From DASREM01 sp035652095 (GTDB lineage: Bacteria > Acidobacteriota > Terriglobia > Terriglobales > Acidobacteriaceae), in NCBI GenBank assembly GCA_035652095.1, contig DASREM010000049.1, forward strand, positions 54,416 through 118,415: 64,000 bases of DNA, given 5' to 3'. The notes beneath the pieces are model-generated. The model ran no database searches and had not been told where the DNA came from. It saw only the letters and a list, made by a program, of their open reading frames with translations. Positions 18,044-26,781 of the stretch are shown in pieces (the stretch's first letter is position 1; every line of letters begins with the position of its first letter). A program made the translations under genes and the position numbers.

Positions 18044-18631
18044 ATGATGAACGAAACCATTGTGAATGGGCTGAAGCCATACCTGATTGGCGACAAGATC
18101 CGCAGTCTGCGGTTGCGAAAGAGCATGGGCCTGGTGGAATTGGGGAAGCATACAGGGTTGTCGGCAGCCATGTTGTCGAAGTTAGAACGGGGCAAGCTGT
18201 TCCCGACCTTGCCTACTTTGCTGCGGATCGCATTGGTGTTCAGCGTCGGACTCGACTATTTCTTCACAGATGAGCGGAAGCGACGGGTGGTAGCATTGGC
18301 GCGGAAGTCCGACCGAATGCGTTTTCCGGAGCGCCCCGGACAAGAAAACGTCGCGTATTTCTTCGAGTCCCTCGATTATCCTGCCACCCAGCGAAAAATC
18401 AGCACATTCCTCGCCGATTTCCAGGCGGTTCATGACGATAAGGTCAAGCCACACATGCATCCGGGCCACGAGTTGCTATATCTGTTCAAGGGTGAGTTGA
18501 TTTTGACCATTGGAAGCACTGAGTATCAGTTGCAGGAAGGCGATTCCATTTATTTCGATTCGGCCGTTCTGCACAGCTACTGCAAAGTAGGCAAGGGTTC
18601 GACGTCGGCAATCATTGTAACCGCGGCGTGA
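18044..18631 (+). CDS. XRE-family regulator with C-terminal cupin domain
   Basis: This 195-residue protein has an N-terminal XRE helix-turn-helix (about 14-70: IRSLRLRKSMGLVELGKHTG, then MLSKLERGKLFPTLPTLLRI). A C-terminal cupin domain at about 118-190 holds KPHMHPGHELLYLFKG and GDSIYFDSAVLHSY, with His and Glu residues placed as cupin metal ligands. Such proteins usually repress small metabolic operons in response to a ligand held in the cupin. Two adjacent ATGs (18044, 18047) are possible starts. It converges on the phosphatase operon with an 8-base gap, so it does not obviously control that operon from its own promoter. Confidence 0.9.
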   Translation: MMNETIVNGLKPYLIGDKIRSLRLRKSMGLVELGKHTGLSAAMLSKLERGKLFPTLPTLLRIALVFSVGLDYFFTDERKRRVVALARKSDRMRFPERPGQENVAYFFESLDYPATQRKISTFLADFQAVHDDKVKPHMHPGHELLYLFKGELILTIGSTEYQLQEGDSIYFDSAVLHSYCKVGKGSTSAIIVTAA

Positions 18632-18638
18632 ACGGCAA

Positions 18639-19526
18639 TCAGATGTAGCCCAAGCCCGCAAGTCGGTCGCGGATGAGACTCTCTTCGTCTACCGCTGTGG
18701 TTTCGTCCGGGTTCTTCTTCTGCACCTCGGCGACAAGGGATTTTCCCTGCATGGTGGGCGGAATCTCACGTCCCACCAGATCGAGCATGGTAGGCGCCAG
18801 GTCAAGAAGGCTGGCGCCATGGTATTCGCCGGTCAGGGGACAATTCGGGGCAACGAGAACAAAGAATCCATCGCCAGGCTGGGAGGCCTGCGGGTTAGAA
18901 GAAGAGCCTTTGATCGCGCGCGGTGACACGATGAGGAGCAGGGTGTCGTCGTCTAGCAGTTCGAGAATACTGCCCACTTGTTCATCGAGCCAAAGATAGT
19001 AGTCGGAAATCGCCTCGGGAGACGGGAGATCAACCCCGAGAGTCTCCATTCCCACATCCACGATTTGAAAATATGCCCAACGCTGCTGCGGAAAGAGCGT
19101 TCGTGCAGTCTGCCAGCGCGTTCGACTAGCTGACAGCACCTGCTCTGACAGCGTATGCGCAGCGGTTGGGACAACGCTTTCCGAGTCGCAAGCAGTGAGG
19201 TCAGACGGGCTTGCAGTCGCGGGAAAAGAAGCAAAGCTCACGCCATCGATTTCGTAAGGCGGAATGTCGGAGGTAAGCCCGAGCAGCGCTGACCGGTTCT
19301 GATGATCGGCAAGCAGGTTCCAGATTGCGGGAGCCTTTGGATCGAGGGCCTCGGGAGCTTGACTCGTCCCCATCGACATCCAGACTCGCAGGGTAGCGCT
19401 TTCACCTCCCGCCTGCACTATTCCATAGACGCCGACATCCATTAATCGGCGAATATTGACCAGGCGTTCGTCGTGAAAAACGATGTCAGGGGTAGCGCCG
19501 TCGAGTCCGAGCACGCAAATTTTCAT
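18639..19526 (-). CDS. Alkaline-phosphatase-superfamily protein, probably catalytically inactive
   Basis: This 295-residue protein starts at ATG 19526, 12 bases after the stop of the 619-residue phosphatase upstream. It keeps the superfamily start (MKICVLGLDGATPDIV, with the metal Asp at 9) and the C-terminal DLAPTMLDLVGREIPPTMQGKSL, where its neighbour has DLAPTILEYLGVAIPGAMEGKSL. It is less than half the neighbour's length. The nucleophile region reads WMSMGTS. The DTPDRLQHMMW segment of the neighbour is replaced by DVGMETLG, with Glu where the His should be. The SDHGF metal site is replaced by SPRAI. Loss of several metal ligands points to a pseudoenzyme or a regulatory partner. It has no signal peptide or membrane helix. 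Confidence 0.75.
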   Translation of the reverse strand: MKICVLGLDGATPDIVFHDERLVNIRRLMDVGVYGIVQAGGESATLRVWMSMGTSQAPEALDPKAPAIWNLLADHQNRSALLGLTSDIPPYEIDGVSFASFPATASPSDLTACDSESVVPTAAHTLSEQVLSASRTRWQTARTLFPQQRWAYFQIVDVGMETLGVDLPSPEAISDYYLWLDEQVGSILELLDDDTLLLIVSPRAIKGSSSNPQASQPGDGFFVLVAPNCPLTGEYHGASLLDLAPTMLDLVGREIPPTMQGKSLVAEVQKKNPDETTAVDEESLIRDRLAGLGYI

Positions 19527-19538
19527 AGGCAAAATGCT

Positions 19539-21398
19539 TTAATCCGTTGACAGCAATGACTTCCCTTCCATTGCTCCGGGTATGGCAACGCCCAAATATT
19601 CAAGAATCGTGGGAGCAAGATCAATAATGTGCGGGCCTTTGGCCGGCAGCGCACGATTGACGAAAAGCATTCCGGGCACCGCTTCGGGATCAACGATATG
19701 ATCGCCGCTCCATTTGCGCGTGTTGTCTTCGATCAGGTGGTTGGCAAATCCGCCCACAGCGGTCTTCCATGCCACGCGAAACCCGGGATGGAAGTTGACC
19801 AGTAGATCGGGCGCGCGATCGGCGTAGGGCCCGCTGTACAGTTCTTCGCGACGTGAGACGCTGCGAATTGCGGGCCTACCGGTGGTCGGATCGGGGTGTC
19901 CGGTGAGTCCCGATTGGATCGCATTGCGAACCCGCTCGGCTTCCCCGTTTTCACCCACGATGCCACCTTGCTCCCTGCCCTCCAGGTTCAGATATATACC
20001 GCCGAGGCCGAGCGCATAGGCAGAAGTCCGGGACCAATCCACCTCGGCGAACGCTTCGCCCCGATCTTCACCCGGTTTCCTTCCATCCTTAAGCGCCAGC
20101 AGGCCATTCTGAAAGAGCCAGGTGTTGGTGTCGAACGCGCGGCGAAAAGTATTAAACCCGTGGTCGGAGAGCACGATTAGCAGAGTGTCCTCGTCCACGT
20201 GATTGAGCACAGGCGCGAGAAGTGCATCGCAGCGCTGGTAGTGTTGCTCGACCCGGGTGCTGAAATCACGGTCGGCATCGCGGTTGTGCAGGGGATGGCC
20301 TGCATCCCGAAAGCGCCACATCATGTGCTGCAGGCGGTCCGGGGTATCGAAGAGAATGAAGAAGAAGCCTTCTCTGAAGCGGTCCAACTCGTAACGCATG
20401 AGTTGCTCGCGCTCGCCCAGGACAAGGTCACAATGCTGAAGATAGGCTTCTTCGTCGAAGCGCCCATTGTTCAGGCCATTATGATCTTCCGCCATACCAA
20501 GGGTGGAAAAAAGTCCCAACTTTTCCGAGATAGTTTTTGCGTAGTCTGGAGGGGCTGATACCGGAAACAGCGGCGCGGCCGGATCGAAATTGATCGCGGA
20601 AACATAAAACTCGACGTGTGGATCAAGCCTGCGAACATAGAAGCGGGCGATCCCGGTCACGGACTGCAACATCGAAAGTTTGAACTTGAAGCGAACCCAG
20701 TCGCTCCATTGCCGCTCGGAAACTTCGATCTTCGCCGGGGATCCGCCGGTTTCAATGGCGAGCCTGCGAGCCGATTTATCCACCCGAACCCGGATATCGC
20801 AAATCGCATCCGCTGCAGGAGCCTTTGCGGTGTTGCGCGGACCGATGACCCGGGTGGAGAAATCAGATCCTGAATCAAGATGCACCACCTGTTCGCTCTC
20901 CTCCGCCTGAACGCCATGATCCTGGGTATAGAACGTTCCCTTGCTCTGGCTGCCGCGGAGATCCGGCACACCAACGCCGGCAAGCATGTTCCCTTTCAGA
21001 GGATCAGGCGGGAAGGTGCAGGGGCATCGCAGGACGGTACTGGGAATACCGGCCTGAGTAAGGGTGATCCAGAAGGGAACGCCCTGCCGCTGGTTCACTA
21101 CGCGGGGAGGCGCAAACATGTTCCTGGGGCGCTCGAACCGACTCAGCGCCGCATCCGGCAGACGATTTTGCGGGTCGCGCGAAATGAAATCGAAAATTCC
21201 GTGGCCACCGGGATTGGTGCCAGTGGCGAACGAAGACCAGGCCACTGGCGTCTGCGCGGGATAGGTCGTCTTCAGCCGGCTATAGCTGCCGCTCCGCTGA
21301 ATCTTTGCCAGGTTTGGCAGTTCGGCGCGCGAGAGCATGGCATCTACGATGCCAGGCTCCAGACCATCCAAGCCAATCACAATGACTTTTTTGGGCAA
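19539..21398 (-). CDS. Alkaline phosphatase family protein (type I phosphodiesterase/nucleotide pyrophosphatase-like)
   Basis: This 619-residue protein uses a TTG start at 21398. It has the metal motifs of the phosphodiesterase branch: VIGLDGLEPG with Asp near 9, the nucleophile segment TPVAWSSFATGTNPGGHG with Ser in the catalytic place, FDTPDRLQHMMWRF, LIVLSDHGFN, and a C-terminal region holding GDHI. An intact two-metal site is therefore expected, acting on a phosphodiester, phosphomonoester or pyrophosphate. No signal peptide or membrane helix is apparent, so it looks cytoplasmic or peripherally associated. It sits 14 bases after the small membrane protein gene and 12 bases before its degenerate paralogue. 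Confidence 0.85.
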   Translation of the reverse strand: MPKKVIVIGLDGLEPGIVDAMLSRAELPNLAKIQRSGSYSRLKTTYPAQTPVAWSSFATGTNPGGHGIFDFISRDPQNRLPDAALSRFERPRNMFAPPRVVNQRQGVPFWITLTQAGIPSTVLRCPCTFPPDPLKGNMLAGVGVPDLRGSQSKGTFYTQDHGVQAEESEQVVHLDSGSDFSTRVIGPRNTAKAPAADAICDIRVRVDKSARRLAIETGGSPAKIEVSERQWSDWVRFKFKLSMLQSVTGIARFYVRRLDPHVEFYVSAINFDPAAPLFPVSAPPDYAKTISEKLGLFSTLGMAEDHNGLNNGRFDEEAYLQHCDLVLGEREQLMRYELDRFREGFFFILFDTPDRLQHMMWRFRDAGHPLHNRDADRDFSTRVEQHYQRCDALLAPVLNHVDEDTLLIVLSDHGFNTFRRAFDTNTWLFQNGLLALKDGRKPGEDRGEAFAEVDWSRTSAYALGLGGIYLNLEGREQGGIVGENGEAERVRNAIQSGLTGHPDPTTGRPAIRSVSRREELYSGPYADRAPDLLVNFHPGFRVAWKTAVGGFANHLIEDNTRKWSGDHIVDPEAVPGMLFVNRALPAKGPHIIDLAPTILEYLGVAIPGAMEGKSLLSTD

Positions 21399-21412
21399 AG
21401 AGAAACCTGTGA

Positions 21413-21616
21413 CTAGTGAGTCTCGGATGAAGCGGTTTCCGACGCTTCAATGGCCGCCGGCTCAGGAGAGCGGCGAAACACGCGCACAACCTTGAAAAAG
21501 AGGCCCACGACCTTGTTCCAGAAGATCAGCACGATCCCCAGGATGCTGGCAAGGCCCGACGTCACGGTCATAATCTGGTCTGGCCCCGCGTACAACGCAA
21601 AAAGATCTACCCGCAT
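21413..21616 (-). CDS. Small membrane protein of unknown function (67 aa)
   Basis: ATG 21616 is preceded by a strong AAGGAG six bases away, which decides the start over the upstream TTG. The protein has one membrane helix at about 16-40 (MTVTSGLASILGIVLIFWNK), then an amphipathic basic stretch (VVGLFFKVVRVFRR) and an acidic Ser/Glu-rich tail. No family was recognised. It is the middle gene of the sulfatase-phosphatase operon, 112 bp after the second sulfatase and 14 bp before the phosphatase. Membrane recruitment of the downstream soluble phosphatases is a reasonable guess. Confidence 0.75.
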   Translation of the reverse strand: MRVDLFALYAGPDQIMTVTSGLASILGIVLIFWNKVVGLFFKVVRVFRRSPEPAAIEASETASSETH

Positions 21617-21728
21617 TGCAATCTCCTTGAACCCCAATGCCATTGAGCAAATGGCAGAGCAAGAAACTTACATTAGCCAAGATTCTAGCATTGTTAGGTC
21701 AAAATGGAAGTGAACGTTCGTCGGCGAA

Positions 21729-23675
21729 TTAGAAGCCGGATGGAGACTTTGGTGAAGTACCCGAGTTGCTCATCAGGCCCTGTAGTTGCGATATAAGCGC
21801 TGAGGCCTCCCGCCGGCCTGCCGAAGTGCTGGCTAGATCGTTGGTTTCCGCAGGGTCCCTAGCCCAATCATAGAGCTGCTTGCCGTATTTTGCGTGAATA
21901 ATGAGCTGCCAGTTGCCGGAGACGATGGAACTCATCGGACCGGAAACAGCGGTTGGAACCGGGTCGGGAGGGCGATCCTTCTTCGAGGCATACGGGCTTA
22001 CCGAGAGCTCCGAGAGCACAGGCTGCTCGGATGAAGCAGGTGCTTTCCACAATGAATCGAGCGTCGGGCGACGAAAGCTTGGTGGCGGAGTTGTCCCAAC
22101 CATTTGCATCAAGGTCGCCGGGATCACGGCGTTGGTGACAGGTGAGATCACGCGAACTGAGGCTGGAACGTGATCCGGCCACCAAAGGATGAGCGGCACG
22201 TGAATCAAGTTCCAGTACAAGGAATTGCCATGGTCCTCCAGCCCGTGCTCCCCCAGAGATTCGCCGTGGTCGGAGGTAATGACCAGGAGCGTGTTCTTAT
22301 CCAGGCCGCGAGCATGCAATTTAGACAATAGTTGGCCGAGACAGTCATCCACGTATCGAATGCTGTCGTCGTATTCGTCAGCCGGAACGTTATGAGGCCA
22401 GTCGGGCTTGGGGTAGCCGCGTGGTCCGCCATAGTGGCGATGAACGTCGAAGTAGTTAAGGAACGCGAAAAAGGGGTGTTGCCCGGCATCCCGGCCCATC
22501 CATTCTTCAAATTCGGCATTCACTGCCGAAGCGCGCTTTCTCACCCCGAGTGCACCGCCACGACTGCCCGAACCTTCTTCATCGGGATCGAGCAGAGAAT
22601 CCCATCCTACCCAGCGCAGGAATCGCTTTGGTTTGCTGTGATCGGTGCGAGAGAGGTAGATGCGGGCAAACTCGCGGCCATACAGGGTGCGAACCAATAT
22701 GTCGGCCGGAGAGTTGAAATAGTCGTCGAAATGAATGAATCCGCGTTCAAAGCCAAGATCGTGCGAGAACCACGTTCGATTCGCCGAGAAGGCTCCTGTG
22801 CGGTAACCGAGGGCCTGCAGTTGCTGGCCGATAGTGGGGAGGTTGCCGAGGTTGTTCCCGTTCGCTCCGAACAATGGCATCGGCTTTACGTTGTCGGCTC
22901 CATGCTCGTAGACGTAGCGTCCGGTCACGAGGGAGACGTGCGAGGGCAAACTCCAGGATGAAGTCGAGATCGCGTTCTGGAACAAAACACCTTCTCGAGC
23001 CAACCGATCCAGGTTCGGGCTGGTGGGCCGCTGATAACCATAAGCCGAAAGATGATCGGCACGAAGCGTGTCCACGACGATGACGATGAGGTTGGGGAGC
23101 GCAGGATTGGCGGCCGGGAGCGTTTCGATGGCATGATGCTCGCGCCAACGTTGCCCGCCCTCTACGCTCAACAGCGCGAACAAAAAGACGCCGACCAGCG
23201 CGGGCAAGGTTTTCTGCCAGAAAGTGAACACCCATTGCTGCCGTTTTGTAATCCAGCGACTGAAGCCCACAGCAACACCAAGCGCGAGCAGAAGACTGCT
23301 TTTGTGATAAAGCCGTCCTGTCAGGGTAAGCCAATCGTAGACCGTAGCGAACGCCAACACCGCCGGAACTGCGACGACGGGTTGGATAGCGGAGGTGCAA
23401 AGTCCCGCAGCCTTCGCGATCGCAAGACTCACGAACGCCAAGACCAGGAAGAACGAAACGTTCACCAGCGGCGAGATCCAGAGGATAGGCAAGGAAACGT
23501 GAAGCATGGGGCCCCAGCTGGCCCAGTTAAGACGCTGGAAGATCAACAACCCTACCCCTTCGATGATCCCCGCGAAGATCCCGAACCAAATCGCGATCAG
23601 CGCCGTTGTGCCAACACTTGCCGTGATGGAAGCGCGTTCTTCTAAAGATTTCAGAGTTGGCTCAAGTGGAGACAA
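21729..23675 (-). CDS. Membrane-anchored sulfatase-fold enzyme, serine at nucleophile position (copy A)
   Basis: This 648-residue protein has about five or six membrane helices in residues 22-171 and a sulfatase-fold domain from about 193 (NLIVIVVDTLRADHLSAYGY). The metal site includes D202 and, later, ITSDHGESLGEHG. The formylglycine motif C/S-x-P-x-R reads S242-L-P-S-H: Ser replaces Cys and His replaces Arg. An N-terminal membrane bundle followed by a sulfatase domain with a hydroxyl nucleophile resembles phosphoglycerol or phosphoethanolamine transferases more than soluble sulfatases, but the helix order was judged by eye. The start is TTG 23675. It is a close paralogue of the gene just upstream, which suggests tandem duplication. 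Confidence 0.83.
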   Translation of the reverse strand: MSPLEPTLKSLEERASITASVGTTALIAIWFGIFAGIIEGVGLLIFQRLNWASWGPMLHVSLPILWISPLVNVSFFLVLAFVSLAIAKAAGLCTSAIQPVVAVPAVLAFATVYDWLTLTGRLYHKSSLLLALGVAVGFSRWITKRQQWVFTFWQKTLPALVGVFLFALLSVEGGQRWREHHAIETLPAANPALPNLIVIVVDTLRADHLSAYGYQRPTSPNLDRLAREGVLFQNAISTSSWSLPSHVSLVTGRYVYEHGADNVKPMPLFGANGNNLGNLPTIGQQLQALGYRTGAFSANRTWFSHDLGFERGFIHFDDYFNSPADILVRTLYGREFARIYLSRTDHSKPKRFLRWVGWDSLLDPDEEGSGSRGGALGVRKRASAVNAEFEEWMGRDAGQHPFFAFLNYFDVHRHYGGPRGYPKPDWPHNVPADEYDDSIRYVDDCLGQLLSKLHARGLDKNTLLVITSDHGESLGEHGLEDHGNSLYWNLIHVPLILWWPDHVPASVRVISPVTNAVIPATLMQMVGTTPPPSFRRPTLDSLWKAPASSEQPVLSELSVSPYASKKDRPPDPVPTAVSGPMSSIVSGNWQLIIHAKYGKQLYDWARDPAETNDLASTSAGRREASALISQLQGLMSNSGTSPKSPSGF

Positions 23676-23739
23676 TGAGTGTTTGATCCTGCGTTCGCTG
23701 CTGCTAGTTTACGCCACAGTGGGGCGGGATTGAGACACG

Positions 23740-25593
23740 CTATTGAGTTGGCGACGGCGCCTTCGGGTCATAAAGGTCGCGGATTTCTTCAGGGTCATCT
23801 GCCCAGTTGTACAACTGGTTCCCATATTTCTCATGCTTGATGAGCTGCCAAGGTCCCGAAATCAACGACTGAATCGCTCCTGTATCAGCTGTGAGAACAG
23901 TCGGGTCGACAACTGCCCCATGATGATTGAAATGCCTGACGGAAAGTTCCGAAAGCACGGGCGGGGCTTTTGCCGCAGGATGGGTCCACAAGAAACTGAG
24001 GCTGGGCCCGGGAAAAACATCCCTTTCTTGCACTCCGACCAACTGCATCAGCGTCGCGGGGATTGCTGCATTACTCACGGGATGTGCCAGCCTCGTATTC
24101 GCCGGGACATGCCCCGGCCACCAGACGATCAAAGGAACGTGAATCGATTCCCAGTAAAGGGCTGCGCCATGGGTTGCGAGGCCATGCTGCCCCAGCGACT
24201 CACCGTGATCCGAGGTTATGACGACCAAAGTGTTACGAAGGACTCCGCGTGTCTCCAATTCGGAAAGCAGCGCGCCGAGGGACGAGTCAACATAGCTGAT
24301 GCCATTGTCGTAGTCATCGACAGGCCCACCTTGGGGCCAAGGCCTGGCGAACGATCCTGGCCCAGCATAGGGTTGATGGACATCGAAGTAGTTCAGAAAA
24401 GCAAAGAACGGGTGGGGACCAGGCTCGATCCAATCGAGTAACTCGCGGCCAACGACGGGAGCGCGTTTTCGCACGCCAGGAGAGCCGCCTGCATAACCAA
24501 CTCCCTCATCGTCGCTATCGGTAACGGCATCGAATCCCAGCCAGCGAAGAATTCGCTTGGGCTTGCTGTGCTCGGACCTCGACAGATAGATGCGCGAAAA
24601 CTCTCGTCCAAACAGGGTCCGTATGCAGGCATCGGGCAGGGAGTGAAAGTAATCTTCGAAATGCGCAAAGCTCCGGTCGAAGCCGAGATCATGCGAAAAC
24701 CACGTTCGGTTGGCCGAGAAGGCTGCAGTGCGATATCCGAGTTGCTTCAGCTTCTCGCCAATAGTCGGGAAATTTCTGAAGTTGTTTGCATTGGGCCCGA
24801 ACAATGACATTGGCTTGACATTGTCGGCTCCATGCTCGTGCACCGGCTGCCCGGTTACCAGGGATGCATGCGAGGGCAGGCTCCAGGAAGAGGTCGAAAT
24901 CGCGTTCTCAAACAGAACGCCCTCTCTCGCGAGATGATCAATTACTGGACTCGTGGAACGCGCATAGCCATACGAGGAAAGATGGTCGGCGCGAAGAGTG
25001 TCAATAACTATAACTAGTATGTTTGGCAACGCGGGATCGGCAACCGACAGGCTAGCCATTTCCCGCTGCTCGCGCCAGCGATGCACACCTTCGATGCCCG
25101 CCGCGAGCGCAGAAAGCGCAACCACAACCACGGGCAGGGATTTCCTGCAGAATGCAACAACATGGCGGTGATCCAGCCAGCGGCTCAGGCCGACCGCAAC
25201 CCCTAACGAAAGAAGCAGGCTGCTCGTTCGGTAAAGACGAGACGTAAGATCCAGCCAGTCGTAGAGAGTGGCGAAGGTCAGAACGAACACCGTGACTTTC
25301 ACGGGATCGAATTTCGGGATGAGTCGCTCAACGGCGAGGATCAGAACTGCCAGAGCGGAAAAAAGCGTGACATCAACAAACGGAGAGATCCAAACGATCG
25401 GGGCTGAGACGTGGAGCATCGGACCCCAACTCGCCCAATTGAGACGTTGAAACATCAGCAGGCCCACACCTTCGAAGGCACCGCCTACGATCCCGAACCA
25501 AACCGCAACCAGCAGCACAGTCCGCAAGCGCGAGAATGAGGAAGTCTTAAGCCGACCTTCCGCTGCACTGGAAGTGATATCTGTTAAGCGCAA
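23740..25593 (-). CDS. Membrane-anchored sulfatase-fold enzyme, serine at nucleophile position (copy B)
   Basis: This 617-residue paralogue of the 21729-23675 gene shares long stretches along its length, for example RLNWASWGPMLHVS, TSSWSLPSH, GADNVKPM and FSANRTWFSHDLGF. It has membrane helices in residues 26-168 and a sulfatase-fold domain from about 191, with D198 in VIVIDTLRADHLSSYGY, the nucleophile motif S238-L-P-S-H and ITSDHGESLGQHG. The start appears to be TTG 25593; no strong ribosome site is visible. It is the first gene of the five-gene minus-strand unit, with 64 bp to copy A. Hydrolase and transferase activity cannot be told apart from sequence alone. Confidence 0.83.
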   Translation of the reverse strand: MRLTDITSSAAEGRLKTSSFSRLRTVLLVAVWFGIVGGAFEGVGLLMFQRLNWASWGPMLHVSAPIVWISPFVDVTLFSALAVLILAVERLIPKFDPVKVTVFVLTFATLYDWLDLTSRLYRTSSLLLSLGVAVGLSRWLDHRHVVAFCRKSLPVVVVALSALAAGIEGVHRWREQREMASLSVADPALPNILVIVIDTLRADHLSSYGYARSTSPVIDHLAREGVLFENAISTSSWSLPSHASLVTGQPVHEHGADNVKPMSLFGPNANNFRNFPTIGEKLKQLGYRTAAFSANRTWFSHDLGFDRSFAHFEDYFHSLPDACIRTLFGREFSRIYLSRSEHSKPKRILRWLGFDAVTDSDDEGVGYAGGSPGVRKRAPVVGRELLDWIEPGPHPFFAFLNYFDVHQPYAGPGSFARPWPQGGPVDDYDNGISYVDSSLGALLSELETRGVLRNTLVVITSDHGESLGQHGLATHGAALYWESIHVPLIVWWPGHVPANTRLAHPVSNAAIPATLMQLVGVQERDVFPGPSLSFLWTHPAAKAPPVLSELSVRHFNHHGAVVDPTVLTADTGAIQSLISGPWQLIKHEKYGNQLYNWADDPEEIRDLYDPKAPSPTQ

Positions 25594-25686
25594 TGAACTC
25601 AGGTCCCGAGCTTGAAGTTGGGAAGAGTGTACGACAAAACGAGAACGTTCGTGTCCTGTTTTTGTTGGAGGTACATCACACGAGTG

Positions 25687-26781
25687 TCAGCGTCCGGAGT
25701 AATCGTCCAGCGCCTGGCTGAGTCTCTCCAGAGCCGTTATCGTCATTTCGGGATCGCCGCCGATCCCAATGCGGAAATGCTGCGGCATCTCGAAAAATCG
25801 GCCCGGCACCACGCTGGTTTCGTAATTCCGGCGTAGAAAATCGCAGAAGTCATCGGCACTCCCCCGAAGCAACCTGGGAAAGACGGAGGTTCCGTGCGCT
25901 GGCCGGACACATTCGAGATCAGCACGGGAATCAAGGAAGGAGTTCAAGGCACGCCGATTCGATTCGACGATCTCTTCGGCGCGAGCAGCAATCTTATCGA
26001 GGTTGTCCAGGGCAATGACGCTGATTAATTCGGCGGGATGGGCAGGAGTGGCCCCGTAGAGATCATTAATTCTCCACATGCGGGTGGCCAGGCTAGGCTC
26101 GGCCAAGACCCATCCGCAGCGAACGCCACTCAATCCATACGCTTTCGTCAGGCTACTGGTCACGAGGAAATGCTTTCCCAGGTGAAACGCGGGCGTAAAG
26201 GGCTGATCGAATAGGGCTTCCAGGTAGACTTCGTCCACCAGCACGCGGGCGCCCACGGAGCGCGTGAGGTCTCCTATGTCAGCCAGAGTGGAGGGACTGG
26301 TCATCGCGCTCGATGGATTGTGAAAGTTGGTGATCACAATCAGGCGGGTGCGTGATGTGATCTGCTTTGCCACCTGTTCGGGCTCGATCTCGAAATTATT
26401 CTCAAAATTTCGGGGGAAGCGGCGGACCTGGGCGCCTAGATAGTGCAGTGTGCTGAGCAACAACTCGTATGTCGGTTGCTCAACTAAGACTTCGTCACCC
26501 GGTTCAATCGTAGCCGCCATCGCGAGGTGGTTCGCCATCGAGGTACCGGTGGCGGCGACTACGCAGTCGGGGTTGACTCCGTTTTTCTTAGCCAAGCGCT
26601 CCTGCAATGGCGCATATCCATAGATTGTCGGCCCGTTGATTTCGAGGTCCTCCAAACGAACTGGCAATTCCGCAAGGGGATAGGACTTTACTCCGCTGGT
26701 CGCGAGGTTGTATTTCGCATCCGAGTGCAGCTTGGCAAATTCCATGTAAGGAGAGTGAGAAGTAGTGCGCGACCAGGTCAT
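25687..26781 (-). CDS. PLP-dependent class I/II aminotransferase
   Basis: This 364-residue enzyme starts at ATG 26781, which overlaps the permease stop by four bases (ATGA); a longer frame start at 26817 is less likely. It has TGTSMANHLAM in the cofactor pocket, FHNPSSAM in place of the usual NPNNPTG, VDEVYLE with the cofactor-ring Asp, and the PLP lysine in SSLTKAYGLSGVRCGW (K213). A C-terminal FRIGIGGDP replaces the usual carboxylate-binding Arg context. Its close coupling to an amino acid permease suggests that it transaminates the amino acid imported by that permease. The specificity is unknown. Confidence 0.85.
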   Translation of the reverse strand: MTWSRTTSHSPYMEFAKLHSDAKYNLATSGVKSYPLAELPVRLEDLEINGPTIYGYAPLQERLAKKNGVNPDCVVAATGTSMANHLAMAATIEPGDEVLVEQPTYELLLSTLHYLGAQVRRFPRNFENNFEIEPEQVAKQITSRTRLIVITNFHNPSSAMTSPSTLADIGDLTRSVGARVLVDEVYLEALFDQPFTPAFHLGKHFLVTSSLTKAYGLSGVRCGWVLAEPSLATRMWRINDLYGATPAHPAELISVIALDNLDKIAARAEEIVESNRRALNSFLDSRADLECVRPAHGTSVFPRLLRGSADDFCDFLRRNYETSVVPGRFFEMPQHFRIGIGGDPEMTITALERLSQALDDYSGR

